Shown here: positions 27,522 to 42,544 of the stretch, one piece after another
Layout of the letters: each line of letters begins with the position of its first letter
How positions within the stretch are numbered: position 1 is the first letter of the stretch
Source: Struthio camelus
Lineage: Eukaryota > Chordata > Aves > Struthioniformes > Struthionidae
Length of the DNA: 64,000 nucleotides
NCBI RefSeq assembly: GCF_040807025.1
Contig: NC_090942.1
Location: forward strand, 193,496,247 to 193,560,246
Reading direction: 5' to 3'
Made by a program: the position numbers and the translations under genes
Notes under the pieces: model-generated
Seen by the model: only the letters and a program-made list of their open reading frames with translations
Database searches by the model: none
Told to the model about the DNA's origin: nothing

Positions 27522-30500
27522 GTAGTACTAATAGCAAAAATAGTTCTCTAATGGGCTTCACAGGTGGCATTTTTCTCATGGGCTCTGCTGGGGTTAGGAC
27601 TGTGTTATCATTATTCTAGATGTAATTAATCTGTTTTGTTCATTTCAGTCAATTTGTTTCATGGTCCTGTTTGTTTGGTTTTATTGGGTGCCCTCCTTAT
27701 GGATTGGGGCAGGAAGCTGTACCATAGTTGTGAAGGATTATTCCTAGAAGGGGAATACTTCATGTATATGAGCTAGTCCAGATCAAATACACTGCTACCC
27801 AGTGGGAAACCCTATTTAATGTCTGAATGTGGTATGTCCGAACTTCAAAAAGACATCGTAAAAATTATTTTTCCCGGGAAATTGTTTGTTTGGTGTTACC
27901 GCTAGTAACACTGGAGATTACTGTAATTGAAAGGGATGAAAAATTTTTGGCTTGGCAGTGGTTTCTTTGTGTATGCATCCCTGGTAGAGCATTGTGTGTG
28001 AGACAGGGCATGGTCCTACAGCAGTTGGAGTCTCTGGCTAAGCTCTCTGCAGTGGCCTGAAGTAATAATATTCAGCTTGTACGTGTCTTTTATACGGGTT
28101 CTCATTCCTGTAGCAAGGGAAGGAAGAAGCCGCAGTTAAATGCAAAAATTTGGCAGGAATCATCAGTGACTGTAATATCTAAAATTACTTTGAATTTGTT
28201 TCTGAGACCAAGTGCATTTCAGGTTGACATTGTCCCTTTAAAAGTGTTACTTAGTGTGAACAAAAGCTATTTAGAGAAAAGAAGCAAAAATCTCATGGAT
28301 AATGGTATCAACATGGAATCGTGGATGATGTCACACCATTGCATTTCTGCCTTGTGTAATAAGGCTAGTGTTTATTGAATGGAAAACTGTAAATAATAAA
28401 CATGTGGTAAGCCTCTACAAATAGCACCCTTTTTTCACACTAATCATTTTCAGTTTTCCATGATTTGCAGACTCCTCAAATTTTGTCAGTGGAAAATTCA
28501 CATATACAGAGTATATGGGTAGAGGTAAGAATGCCAGTCTGGTGGCTAAAATTTAAATTCATATTTGAGTTTCATTTTAGTCTATGGTTATAACAGTCAT
28601 GTGAACGTTAATTTTATGGGCAAAATTGCTTAAATTTTTTCTTCCATTAATAAGCCAGCTGCTGCCCAGAGAGTCTAACCAAATTCAGTAGATTCACAGT
28701 CTGTTCCTTAATCTTATTACTAATAAAAGTAGATTGGTCACAGAAGATTTTTTAATATTGCTCAATTTTACATAGTTTAACATAGCTTTACCAGCCATAT
28801 ATATAAGTCAAAGGCTGAGAGATCTGCACTGGTTCCAGTGTCTGATACAATTAGGTTAATGGAATGAAGCTGCTGGAGTGGAGAAATGCAGGCAGACTGC
28901 TCTGTGCCCAGAAGTCACATCCATGATCATGTTTGCCCTTATTGTCAAAGAGGAGAGAACAGCAGTGACAACAATGGCTAGAAGGGTCTTTCTAGAAATA
29001 AAACCTGTCAGCCTCTCCTTACATTCTCATGCCCTTAGGTAGTTGTCCTACAAAGTACTCTCACTTCCTAGAAATTTCAGTAAGTTTTCCTGGACACTGA
29101 CAGAGAACTTTCCACAAAAAATGAACTTGGTTTACTGAAATACATGAACTGCTGCGCTCCACAGGCCTGTCTTTTCCTTATGTATATGGTAAAATCACAA
29201 CATAAGGAGAGATCAGAATCAAGTCTCCCTGGAAGTGAGAAGTCATATAAATTGATTTCTAGATCAAGAAAAGTCTGTAACTTCTCAGACATTTTGCAGC
29301 AGTCTTCCTAAGTACAGGAGCTTCCCCCATTTTTTTCCCTGCTCCTTAACTTCATTTTGGAGGCATTTTTGCCAGCTGCTGACATCCGGCCTCAAAGTTG
29401 TCTTTATTTCAGCTGCACAACATCAATACATGAATGGCATACCGTCCTCCTTGACTATTATTCTGGCTATATTATGGCTTACCTCACTCATTCTTCAAAT
29501 TTGTGATCTGAATGACAAGCCTGCAGGGCTATCTTTCCCTGCTGACTGTCTTTTGTCTCTAAGCAAGTTCTCATCCCCCCTTTTCCACACAAAGATGCCA
29601 TGTCTGATGTCACATTTATGCACTCCTCCCACAACTGTTTCTTTTCTACAGAGGTGTAGATAAAGTCAATTTCTACACCTTCCATCATATAGGTTTGCTT
29701 GTGCATTATATTGAAATCATCACTAAAGGTTACTGAAAGAGAACCTAGTTTATATACAAATGAAACCAACTGTCATTAAGGCAGTCAGATTTCAGCTATT
29801 TATAGATTGGTTCTAGCTTTTTCTTTTCTTCTCATAGAAAAAAGGACTCTCAGTCATAACCCAGTTCTTGTTTAATGTTGAAAAGGAGGCAGCTAGGAGG
29901 GACTAGAAAACACAGGATAGATGAGGTGGAACGTCCTCATCGGTGAGATGACTAATTATCATGACAGGGTCAGACTCAGCTCTCTGCTGGCATTACCCTG
30001 AGGGCCAGATTAGCTGTTGGGATACACTATGCTGCATAAGCACGAAAAAACATCAACAAGAGCCTTAAAGAGGCCAGAGATGCCTTGGGAGAACCCCTTG
30101 ATACCTTTTTACTGGTGGTATCACAGACCCAAAGTCTGCTCTGTTTGCATCAAGCCCAGAACCAGAAGTGATGTGGAGAAGGAAGGGAGGTATCTGGATA
30201 TGGTGCAGTTCAGGTCTAGAAGCAGTTTGTTTTCACATGTCACTAAACCCAGTTTCACAACCCTTATCTCAGATACACTACTTTGTGAATTCAGTCAGAA
30301 TGATTTTGGACTTAAGCTGGGTAGTCTACACAGCTTGGGAACATCTCCATTAGCTTGGGAATTTCCGTACTGTCATCCATTTCCTGCTATAGATATCCCT
30401 TCTAACATCTCCCCTCCACACATGTATAGCTTCACCAGGACTAAAGGAGTGAGGGTTGCAGTTAGGACATTTAATTGTGGGGTGGGAAAGGAAGGGCTTG

Positions 30501-33500
30501 ACTGCCTTTCGGCACACAAACCTGGGCTCACCCCAAGTGACAAAAGCTAAAGTGGATTTCTAATGCTCTGCAAGCAGTCCCTCTCTCCTCTTGCCCTCAT
30601 GTAGTAGTGGAAAATAGAGTCTGTGACTTGTAGAGAGATTTTCTTATGAAGGGCTCTTGAGTTACTGGGGACTTTTACCATATCTTGAGTGCTTCCAGCA
30701 GTCCTGAGATACACATCTTTTAAAGATTTTATTGTAAAATGGAACTCAGACTATCAAAGATAAACGCTAGTGGCATCTTATCATTCAACTTCTGTCGTCT
30801 ATGAAGCTCATTTCTGTCTGCCCTGGCCTCCCCTCTGCAACGGACCAGTGACCCATGAAGATCAATAAATGTGCATTGCAAGTACATACATGGGTATGTG
30901 AACCTGAAGCAGTGAAATTAGGTGTTTAAGATAACACTTTCTTGCAACAAGTGTGCTGTATGGACACTTGGAAAGGAGCAAATTCCTCCAGTGATGACGC
31001 AGAGCACCTATGACTTTGGAGGCAGTCCAGAGAGATTAGTCTCCTAGCCTGGGTGTCTAAACTTTGGGAGTCCAATCAGTCATCTGCAAATCTGCTCGAA
31101 GAATCTCAGTTTCATGGGAGGCCAGAAAGCCCTCCTGGAGCGCAGCCACATTCCTCTGGCACTGCATCCCTAGTGCTGCAGGACAGCCCTGTGAGGCAGA
31201 CTGACAGAGCAGACAGGCAGCTCGTGGACAAAGTCCTTACTGGAACAGCCTTACTGATCCTCCGTCTCTAGGCATCTGTCCCCTGAACAGGGAATTCAAA
31301 GGCAAGGAAGCTCTTTTCTGCACAAGAGCTTTTTACTGGACTATGGTGCAGGCGAATGAGGGCTGGTCCTAGTAAAATTCTTCACTGTATGGAAACAGAA
31401 AAGAAACCTGGGCTGTAACTGAGGAGCAGCCCTAAAATCAGCCTAAAAAACAATGATGTGATGAATATAATGGAAAGGTTTCCTCCTAAAGCTGGATCTG
31501 TACAAAGAGTGAAAAAGGTAAATAGCAATGTCTCCTTACTATAAACTACATAAATATTCCACTACTGAGGATGCTGTTGAATGCTACTGTTCCGCTGTTG
31601 AGGATACTGAGAACTTACTCTGGGTAAATAAAGAGACCAGGTTACCAGAAGGATTCATAGCCTTTTAGATTTACTAACATATGCAGAAAAACAAAGGCAA
31701 CAGCTTTACAGTGCTTCATATCATCATAGAACTGTGTTAACATTACTTAGTCATATACCCTAGAAACAGCAGTATCTTCACAATGCCCCAGCAAGACCTA
31801 GCTTTAACCAGACACCTGCTCTGTCAGAAGGCTGGCTTCCCTATCCGTCCAACCTTGGCTCTGCTACAAGGTGGCTGGATATGGCTGTAGTATTCTATCA
31901 TTTACACAAGGAGAGAAACCCACAGCAGACAAATAACTATATAGTTACTGGGCTGTAAACCACTTCTGTTTTTTCTAGGCTGCTGAAACGATCCACAGCC
32001 CACACTCAGTTCTCTGAGCCATCTAATACCCTTTGCATAGCCATTGCAAAATTAGTCTCAAACTATACCATAAACTTCCACCATTATCACCCATTAAAAT
32101 TCTTCCTTACTTAGAGAATGTTTAAACATGTGTTATTATATCATGGCTGATAAAATCATGGCTGGCGATGTGGGTGGGGAAGTGAATAAGATGTTTTTGG
32201 TCCATTTACTTCTTCCAGTGCCCAAAAGCTTTGCCAAAAATACAAGAAAGGAAGCAATCGCTCCAACAATCCAATAAACATTTTCTTCACGTGGGTGATC
32301 TCATGATACAGCAACCACAGAAACGATAGTAGTTACTTAAAGGAACTTTTCCACCCTAGATAAATGATGTTATCCCACAAGAAAGGTTTGCCTAGCAGAA
32401 ATAGTCAGTAAGCTAAGACAGTTACATTAGCTGCAGTTTATTAGATGGTATTATAAAGCTCCTTCAAGAACCAGGAATTTGAAAACATTGGTCTACATAC
32501 AAGATACTTTTAGAAGCCTGGACACACTCCCCCCTACCACCCACCTAAGCTAGGAGTGTGGTCATTGTAGGCTACTCCTGTAGTGATATATACCGACCCC
32601 ATGCAACGTGAATTACCTTGAGGGTGTTTATCTTTCTCCATTGACTAAAGAAGGCAGATAACTAGGTCAGCTAAGCTCCTCACCTAGAAGTCTTCAGAGG
32701 ACTGCCTAAGACTAAATAAAATTAATTCTGTCCTATATATTTTTGATATGGTCACTGTTCCCCTGGAAAACAAAATGAAGCTGCACATACATTTTTATAC
32801 AATGAACTCACCCCCTCATTTTCATCCATTAATAACTTTCCTTTTTCTGTTTGAGGATTTTCTTTAAGACAAATCTGTCCCTTTAAACTTTTCACTGAGG
32901 GGAGACTTCTGCTCTATCCTGCGCATGTACTATGGGCTGGTGACTGATGCATCTGTCTTTTACCTATAAGTTAACACCACTAAATTCTCTGGGCAAAAAC
33001 AGTTTCTCTCTCATATGCTCAGCACAGACTCCTGAAGAGTAAGAACTGCTCTGAATGGAAGGAGAGGATTACAGTGCCCTTGTTTATACTAGTACAGATT
33101 TCTCTATGCTGCTGTACTGCCTTATACAAAGTGTTCTTCAAACTTCATCTGTCTAAGAACAACAGGCAGTGAGATGCTGCAACAAGTAGTAAAATGCATT
33201 TTCTCTGTGGTTCCCCATGAGCACAAGAAAGAAGTGGATTATTGAGAGAGACATAAAACAAATAGGGTAGGGGCTGTGAAGATGAACCATGGCAGTCAAA
33301 AAAAGATACTTCTAAAAATATTATGCCCTTAGAGAAATAGGCCAAAAAGAAAGGGCAAAAGAGGGGAATGGATACAAAAATGTGAGCAAAATAAAAGGAT
33401 GTTGTAAGCTTAGAAATGACGACAGTATCCTCTGTGCTCTTCTATCAGTCTCTCCATCCCTTTCTTACATGCTTGGGTGCTTTCTTATCCCCTGCAAACA

Positions 33501-34984
33501 ACATTGGAACTAATGGCTCATATTCAGAATAGTAAGAGACTTGGATTTTGAGGCGTGCTCAGTATCTGCATTGCCCACAGACAGCATACTCTGAAAATCT
33601 TATCAGTTCTATGTGGGAGCCTAAATATGGGTGTAGATACCTAATTTTGAATGGATAGGCTTGAAAGTGATTGTCTACATGTAGGATAAGATTTTATTTG
33701 ATAAATCCTAGGTAAATAAATTGGCATCAAAAGTAGTACTCCATGCACTAAACTTCTGGAGAACAGCTATGGGAGTAACTTCTGGACAAGCAGAGGTAAC
33801 CAGCAAAACTTCTTTCCACATTCTTTGAGTAAAGGCAAGTGCTTAAAATCTTACATTTTTCTTCTTTCTTTGACAGCCCTGGAGTAAAATTTTTACAAGC
33901 TTGTAGGCTAAATCATTTTTTTTTACGCTTTAGTTTTGCTTAAGGGTTTTTGCAACTCTTATAGCTATAGCATTCTTATGAAAAACAGTTGGAAAGGAGA
34001 TGAGGAATTCATGAGATGAGGAATACTGTCAGTAGTGCATATTCCAAAAAAACAATGCAGATCCATAAAATGCTATTCAGTAATAGCACATAGTAAATGG
34101 TCTTAGAAATGCCAACATGCACACACACATACGTGGCTATAAAGAACATATATATTCAAAATGAAATTTGAAGTACTAGCACCACTTGCTGAACAGATAC
34201 TAAATAACCAACAACGTTGCCTTAGTGTTAAGATTACCATTTCATTTTCAGACAATGAATCTTGCTGTTTCGTTGTTTTCATGTATTTCTATTTTGCCTA
34301 GAATGCATGCCTAAGCCATTTCATGAAAGTCACCCACCATTTCTTGGAGCATAAACAATATTTCTTGCTCACAGACAAGAGTATGATGATCAGCTTCCTT
34401 GAGTAGCTAGTTAAAGGAGAGATGATGAATTTATTTCTCATTCTCCCTGCAGACTGTCATTTTTCCACATGTTAACGTGCTGCAATGAGCACTTCACGAT
34501 GCATAGATGACTGGCTCTAATACCACTGATCCTTTATAATTTAAGAGGAAAGAGGCTCTAGCCTATCATGTAACTCCATTACTGGGATTTGGATTAAGAG
34601 AGTCCTGCCTATGCTATTGTCTTTCCTTTAGTTGCTACATCTAAGGTGTACTGAGAATAGCTTTTGCAATCCTTTTCTCAAATTGTCCTTTTACTACCCA
34701 TCTCAGAATCCAACAATCAACAGAGAAAAAGAGTAAGGTTAGACAGAAATTTTCCCATTTCACTTCCCTCTGCCTTACCAAACCTGACCCTGGCTAGTAG
34801 AGTAAATGTCTTTGTCTGCATTATAACTTCTAAACTCGTCCTATAAGCATTTTACCTATTATATTATGGAAATCACTGCCTTCCCAAGAGATCTGTTATA
34901 ATAGCTATTCTGTTTATAAAGTAAGCCTACTTGTTTCCTTCTAATCATTAGCTTTTTGCCCGGACATTTCCAGATATTCCAAAA

Positions 34985-35048
34985 TTCTCTGCCTCACAGT
35001 ACCTTGAGTACCAGCTTTCTCTGCCTCACAGTACCTTGAGTACCAGCT
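34985..35048. repeat. perfect 32-bp tandem duplication
   Basis: Two identical adjacent 32-bp copies, each beginning TTCTCTGCCTCAC and ending GTACCAGCT, at 34985-35016 and 35017-35048. Perfect identity in otherwise neutral-looking DNA suggests a recent event, or possibly a length polymorphism. Confidence 0.97.
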
Positions 35049-36320
35049 AAGCTTGTTAGACAAGTCAAAGGGAGGTCTAGCAGCTCTATGCTTTGGAAAT
35101 TGGTGATACATGGTTTGTGTTACTTAATGACAAGTAATACCAGGAAGGTATCAAGATGCCCTCAGGTACAATAACACTGTCAGACCTTTCGGTTTCATCT
35201 TCGAGAGTGAGTGGCTTTTTAAAGCCTAGGGATTGCTCTCTTTCTCTCTTGCATTTCCCAGCAAATGCAATCTAGCTGTTCAGCAGTCTCCCATTCTCGA
35301 GACATTTTGGGATGGCTATAACACATAGCGGTAGTTTCTGTGGCTGCCATGCTCCTGCATTCTCCTGGGGTACAGAACTTCCTACTGCAGAGCACCCCTC
35401 CTTCCTACACCGTCCCTACATATTCAGCAGATCTGCTACTCTATCATCTTACAAGAAGAAGTAAAATTAACTAGGATGAGGGATATGAGTTTAGACCACG
35501 TCCTCCCCTCTGCCAGAGTGGGGAGGCCACACTGATTCCAGCAGTGGCAAAGGGGAAGCAAAGCAGAAGACCAGTGCAACTACGCAAGGTTGAGCCCCGC
35601 CAGGGCAAATCCTGTACCATAATACAGAAGACATATATTTCAGTCTTGTTCTCATGAACAGGACCTTCTTCGTCTTGAAAGGAAAGATATTTAAATTCAG
35701 CTGGGTTTCTTTACACTTGTGAGCAGCTGGGCTTTGGTCTGTGCATCAAATAGGTTGGAGCCAAGAGGTTCAATTAGCATCTTTGACACATCTTCCATGG
35801 TGATTGATTGATATGTTGCCTTTGTTTTTCCAGACAAACTTTCTCCATTAAATCAAACAGATATATTCAGAGAAGATATATCCACCCATCTGTGTGCAGG
35901 GTGATACACATATATCACTAGAGCTCAGCTTCAGGCGAGTGGCACTGCTGGCCACTAGTGCAGAGTTCCAGGTAGGTCCATCAAGAGACCTTTGATAATC
36001 CTGACTGAGGCATACCAGAGTTGAGGACAAAAGCCATTAGATGTTCTGTCATCTACAAAACGCAGACTTCCAGAGCAAATTAATTTCAAGTATAACTGCT
36101 GTCAAGACAGCTTTTCTGTTTCATTAAGGTTTTTTCCCACCGCTAGCTAAGTAGCATTCATAAATCAGCCACGTATTCTGACACATGCTCATAGTCAAAC
36201 TGCTCCCACAAGCAGACAAGAGGGTGGGCTAAGTGTACCCATACTCCATACAGTTCTTTCGCTCTTATGATTCCTGCCCTTCTTTAACATCAAAGCTGCT
36301 TCTTGAGATGAATCAGGGAA

Positions 36321-36440
36321 GGTTCACTAGATGCTTGTTCTATTCTTACACTTTTCTTAAATGTCTGCTTTTGGCCATTGAATGAGCTATTAGGCTAGAT
36401 GGATCTTGGATATGACCTAGTACAACCCTTCTTATAGTCT
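36321..36440 (+). mobile_element. fossil CR1-family LINE 3' end
   Basis: The text GGTTCACTAGATGCTTGTTC, then TTGGCCATTGAATGAG, GGCTAGATGGATCTTGG and finally CTTCTTATAG follows the order of the well-known ancient amniote CR1 3' tail (TTGGCCACTG, GGCTAGATGGACC, then TTCTTATG octamers; recalled). It is heavily diverged and 5' truncated, so it is an old insertion unlike the CR1 at the end of the window. Confidence 0.65.
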
Positions 36441-38579
36441 CTAATAAAAGAAGATTGAAGAGCAGCCAGGGATTCCAGGAGGCACTGCTATTCTCAAGAG
36501 AAGGCATTCAGACACTAGAGTGATGGGAAGCCATCCAAAACTCTAAGGTACATAGATGGCGATAAACTACAGAGATAAACAGATGGTTCCCAAGCAGAAA
36601 AAAAAAAAGGATTTATAACAACAAATATTAAGAGTCTTAAGCCACTTTATGAACTTCTCTCAAAATACCAGAACCAACTATTATATGTCTAGGCTTCGTA
36701 AACATTAAAGCATTTTTTAAAGCTGATTTATACAAGCCAAAAAAAGTTATGTAATTTTCAGTTAAAACTTGCAGACCACAGAAATAGCATCCAAAATTTT
36801 TCCTAATAATCCTTTCTGGCTAAAGGATTTTTACGCCAAGTTTCTGCCCTCAATACTTTTACAGAGCCCAGTTATAGTTCTGCAACTCTTTCAGTGCAGT
36901 CGACAGCAGCAGCTGAAGTCAAAGTGAATCAGGGCTGGTGTAGGACTGTCGTCTCCTCCTGCCCCTGAGGAGGGTAGCCATTTTATTCTGACCTCCTCTA
37001 CTGTCTCAGTACTAACATTTGTGCAAGCAGGAAATTAGTCTCTTCAGGAAACTGATTTATCCCACTGAGGACTCACAACTTCCTTCTCTTGCTGGGTTGT
37101 TTTTCGGTCAGATCAGCTACTTGAAATTCTCCAGGTAGTTTGGAGATGGGGAGGTACAACCACATGGTCAGGGAGCTAAGGGCAGAACTTCTGCAGTTTC
37201 AGATTAGCTGTCAAGGAAGTTTCTAATGCTAGCAAAAATATAAGGACATCCTGGTTCTGCAGAGCATTAGAAGACCCAATTTGCAGATTTAGTTGAGACC
37301 TTTAATTTGATTCTTCAGCTCCCAGAAAAGGCCATTCCAGTACAAATGGATCAACGTGAAAACTGTTCGCCCTCAGGGACGGTTTACATTCTTTCAGTAA
37401 TCTGCCTTCTGCGAGAGAAACATTAAAGCTTTGTCTGGCACGTAACTTGGGGCACAGTGCTCCCCCTCAAGTCCCAGGGATGTTCTTTCTATGGCTCCTG
37501 TACAGGACTCTGCTTCCATTCATCGCCAGTTTTTAATGTAAATTCACATTTTTATCAAGTAGAATTTCTAAATCACCTCCCCACACACCCCTCCCCACAC
37601 TGATAGTCGGAGATGGTGTCTCTCAAGTAAAGGATACCTGACTGAGAATTCACTGGAAATCACTGTCTCCTAATATTCTCAGCATAGCTAGAGACACCAT
37701 GCATGTCTGGTTACTTCCAGCATTAGAGAAGGGGTCTTTTAACACTTCTTCCCCCACCACACCAGCAAAAGGAGTGACTATAGCCTCAGTCTATACAGGG
37801 AAGACTGCACCGCCTGCAAGCCACAACCACTGCACACAGGAACTCTTACAGCATCAGCCAATGTATATGGGACTTCGGCATCTCCTCTGGGACTGTAAGT
37901 CTACTCTTGTTTACAGTTCTCAGAAGTAGAAAAAGCACCAAATATCTTCTAGCAAAAATTAAGTTCTATTCCTATGATCTAATTCTTAATGACCACTGTC
38001 CTAGAACATGCATAAAACAGGCATTTTTGCTGCTTGCTTGATAAATCAGTTACTGCACTACTGCTGGATGAAAGGCTTTAATACAAGCATCATTTAAAGC
38101 TAATACACCCATCTAATTTTCCATCAATCTTATGATAAAAAAAAAGTATATCAGAGGTAATTCAATGCGGTAAAACAATTAAGAAATGAAATCCCCAATG
38201 GAGATCCAACAGTGTTTTAAATGGAACTGTTTCCCAGAGTAAAACGTTCTACTGTCATGACAAGCTGCAAAGGAAAAAAAATAAAGAATATCATTTTTTC
38301 CTTCAGAAGAATCTACACGTAAAAATTGCTATAATATTTACTACTACTGTCCGATGGGTTTAATCCTTCCTCGTTGAACACCGGTGGGTACAGGAATGGG
38401 CCTTGAAAGCAGATGTTTCCTCTGCCTTCTAAAGCTATCTTATGAAAAACTTCATTTAATGGGAGGTGTCAGGGTTGCTAACATAGGACTGTTTATATGA
38501 ATATTATAATCATTCCTAGTAGGGCAGTGATACTGAGTGTATCTGAGCGGCTCTAGATGCTCCCCAGAAGCCAGAACTG

Positions 38580-38607
38580 TCTCATAAAACTGACCTCATA
38601 AAACTGA
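38580..38607. repeat. 14-bp tandem duplication
   Basis: TCTCATAAAACTGA is followed directly by CCTCATAAAACTGA, differing at one base. Confidence 0.85.
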
Positions 38608-41600
38608 TGCAAAGTTCTTTTTCCTGGCAAATTTTTCACACCTGGCAGTTTGTTCTAAGATGCTTCTAAGATGCGTGGGCACAATAAGAGACTTGTTAGC
38701 GCTCCTTTAAACTTGACAACAGAAACATTTCCACTGAGCTTTAATAGATATGTGCCAAATTAACCTAACACTCCCATCACGGGAGGAATCAGAAAAACAC
38801 CTAAGCATCACCTAAAACCCACCCCTGACTCTAGTGTTACCCCCTCCAGCTCAGCAAATCCACAGAAGGCAACTACATTCTCCCTCCGTAGGTGAACGCA
38901 GATCAGAGTAGTCTCTGGCCAAGTGGGCAAAGAGTACCTGTAAGTATGTGTAAATTTGTAGGACCATTGAGATCTTGACAGCACCTCTCCACCTCCAAAA
39001 GGCATCCCAGATGGCCTTGTTTGGATTGTACTGATGTACTCTTTTGTAAGGCATCAAAGGAAATTCCTCTGACAATTCCTGTGCCTGTTTTGACACTGAT
39101 GCTTCTTTACAAGAGCTGGTAACAAAAACAGGGGAATTCACCTGCATAATCTCCACATCCCTTTACAAAACCGTGGCACGTAGCCCTTGTACACCACGTT
39201 TTCCACATTCAGGTTGCTCAAACTGGTGCTAAGCTCTTCTAGGAGCCCAAGCACCACCTGAAAGCTAGGTTAAGATTTGGAGTGAAGGGTTGTTTCTTAC
39301 ACTTTGTCTAGGATGTCAGTACAGATCAGTCAACTACTACCAGCCTGGGGACTGATTCATTACCGCCACAGAGCTACTGCCCTAAAACCCAGGGCTGAGT
39401 GCCAACTCACTTCCATAGAGTAAACCCACTGATCACAGAGAGTGAAAAGATCTGGCTGAACAGATCAGTTTGTAATGTGAGGACAACTGGAATTTCTTCA
39501 GGTCCATGATTGAATTACCTCAGCGTTATACCCCCTGAAAAGGGCTTTCCACTGCCCAGCCTAGCTGGAGGCTAGTTAAGCCTCCAGCTGGATGCCTGCA
39601 CAGAGAAGGGGGTGCAGCTTTGCTCGCTTTGTAATCCCATTGAGTTCCAGGGTTCAGGATGGTGCAGAAAGAGACTCCAAATGCTCAGGTTTTTATAGTG
39701 GTTGTTACTGAGTGCTAGAATTTCTCAATAAAAAAGTTAATGTACTAGAACTCAAGTAAAAAAAGGCAATTTGCTTATAAAATACATATTTGCTGTGCTG
39801 TACTATACAGGACTGTGCATACTAATGTTTTCAAATGAAACTTACAGTAGTGGGACCTGGGAACAAAATTCCCTTAAACTCCACTGAAAACCCTTGCCTC
39901 AATGCTTTGAAGAAACAGCTTTTATTGCATAGTTATATTTTAACTCAAAATTGTAGAATTTTAGGAGGTTGGGTGTCTGGCTTGAGACCTACCACAAATG
40001 AAACTGACCTCATCATAACCCTTAAAAAAGCCAACAACCCAACAGTCTATGTGAGAAACTGCCACAAATATTTTGGCAATGTGCACCGGTCTCAAAGTTA
40101 GCCTGTTAGGGCTGACCTAGCATGAAGACTGAACCACATGCCAAGCTGTAACTCCCCTCTTCCTTCCAAAGCTGCAACTGTCTCTCTTTTTTTTTTTTCT
40201 TTAATTCACAATCCAGTTTCTTAAGTTCAGTACGGAATGTTAACAAAATCTTGACCTACAGCGTGCTAAATTTCTCAGGGATCGCTAAAGGAGAAAACTT
40301 CTTCTAAAAAGGTCAGATATAGTAAACCAAGAAGTTAGTCACTGCAGCACCTAGAGTGGAATAAAAGGTGCCTGGAATAGAATCCAGAACCCTGTATTAG
40401 CATACAGATCCTACCTACAGACTGAGGCAGCACAGGATGGAGACATCAAGAATATAGTCCATTATGAAATCTTTTAGTCAGCTATGAAAAATCCCATCTT
40501 TCAGTGACTTTGTCTTTTTTGGGTCCACAGTCCTGAATCATCTGCTAAGCCAGATCTCTGTTCTGTTTTTCAAAGACTAGAAAGACTCACTAATTTATAG
40601 TGTAATGCAGAAGGAACTGCAGTGGCATCTGCCCCCTTTTCTTTTGGAATTGCACAGAACGGAAGAGACTCAAAATGTCACATGAAAAGAACTGAATCAA
40701 ATATTTTTTTCCTAGCAGATTGCCCTGATAACTACAATTTTCTCTTCTCTCTCTACCCTACAGTGAAGTTCTGCCACTGTGCAGAAAGAAATATAAGGAA
40801 GAGATTAGAAACATCCCATAAGTGTCCTTAATCATTAGGACATTCATATGGGGCAGTGGAACTGTCACCTCTCTTCCTTCACTTCTCTTTAGGCTAGAGA
40901 ACCAGACTCATACTCTTTCTTCCATGCGCACTCTATCCTCCTGGCTGAGGCAGGAAAGATGATAGACAAGTAGACAGAACTCCATGAGTAGAAAAAGAGA
41001 TTGAAATTTGAATCCAGGTGTGGCTTCATCAGGGAAATCGATGCTTTTGCTTCCTCTTATCCTTCAGCACACGTATGATCTGACATGGGTTCATCCACGC
41101 AGCTCTTCGTGATGTCTTTATCCCCCTTCAAGGCTGCAGCTATCACTTTTCCGCACTGTGTTCTCAGTTACTAAAGACTAAGATCATTATGTGAGGGAGG
41201 TGGGAGGAGGTTTTACTGCCTGCATTTGCTTCTGCAAGGATGGAGGTCTCAGCAGCTGGTGGTTGCAATTAGGTACTGCTCAGCTCTGGTATGAGGTAAA
41301 CTGGTTAGCCTTGTAAATTCTAGACATATAGCATTAGGGATATTGAAAATTTTAAATTAAAAATGTAAGTTGCCTTTGAAGGTTAGGCATCTCCTAATCA
41401 GCCACAGTGTGGAATCACAGATTCGAACTCAGGCATTTAAATTTTCTTTACATCCTCCTTTAAGTTAAGTTATATTTTAGATCTGGTCCTACACAACTAA
41501 CAGCAAGAGAACTCTCTGCAGAACAGGCATTAATTTCATGTCCTCAGTGTTAGTTCCATTACTTTTTGATAAGAGAGTGGTTTATTTTTTTGGCTTCTTT

Positions 41601-42544
41601 GAAGATTTCTCCTGATACTTTTATGTCTGACAGCCTTTGTGACCACTGCTATTAAATGCTGCTTAATGAAAGGCTTGAAATTTGGGGAAATTTAACCCAA
41701 GAATATTTTCACTATTATCCTTACCTTGAAACTGGTATCACAGACTCATAAATACAAGAGAGTAAATAAAACGTAACTTCTTTTTTCAACAGACCATACA
41801 GAAGAGCTAATGTGAAGAAATGATAACAGAGAAATGCTAAGTAAAAGCAAGGACATAACACCTCATTCATTAGAATCTCTGAAATGCCGAGAATTTATTG
41901 CAGAGAAGACTTCTTTTCACCATAATTACGTGAAAGACCAGAATAAAACTGAGTTAAATGAGGCAAATATATAAATAAGAGAGTCTAGAGTTTGTGGTAG
42001 CTTTACTTACTGTCTTAATTATATATTTTCTTTAGAATGTTTCTTTTTTCCCTCCCTTGGACAGATGGAGTAAATTAATCCTAAATGCAGCATAAAATCT
42101 ATTCCAGATCCTCTCATATGCCAGTGCTTAAACATAACTAACTAGGATAATAAAAGTCAGAGACAGAAAAGATGTATTAGCTGACCACCTAAAATTTTAC
42201 ATGCAGAAATGTATCATTTTAACTAAATCTATTTCTAAATATTTAAGAAGGTTTGGTTACATCTTAAATCACATCAACAGTGGCTAAACTCAATTTATTT
42301 GACTTTGAGATTACACTTAAAAGTGAGTGGGAATGACCTGCTTTTAAATAGAGTTGTACTGATTAAATAAATTTGTGTGTGTAGACTAAGAATCAGAGAG
42401 ACAGCAGGGTCTGTGCAGTGCTGGTACTACAGAATACTGAATATGTCCTTTGGGACGTTCAGTGTCCTCCATAGTCATTACAGTCGTTAGAGAGGAAATC
42501 TTTAGCTGTTTCAGAACAGGAGCCCGAACTGGGAAGCGAGATAT

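Noticed and set aside
30017-30550. 177-codon plus-strand open frame, the longest outside exons, CR1 and the CpG island
   Set aside because: No recognisable domain, signal peptide or family resemblance, ordinary composition, and no promoter or splice context. Probably chance; a conservation test would settle it.
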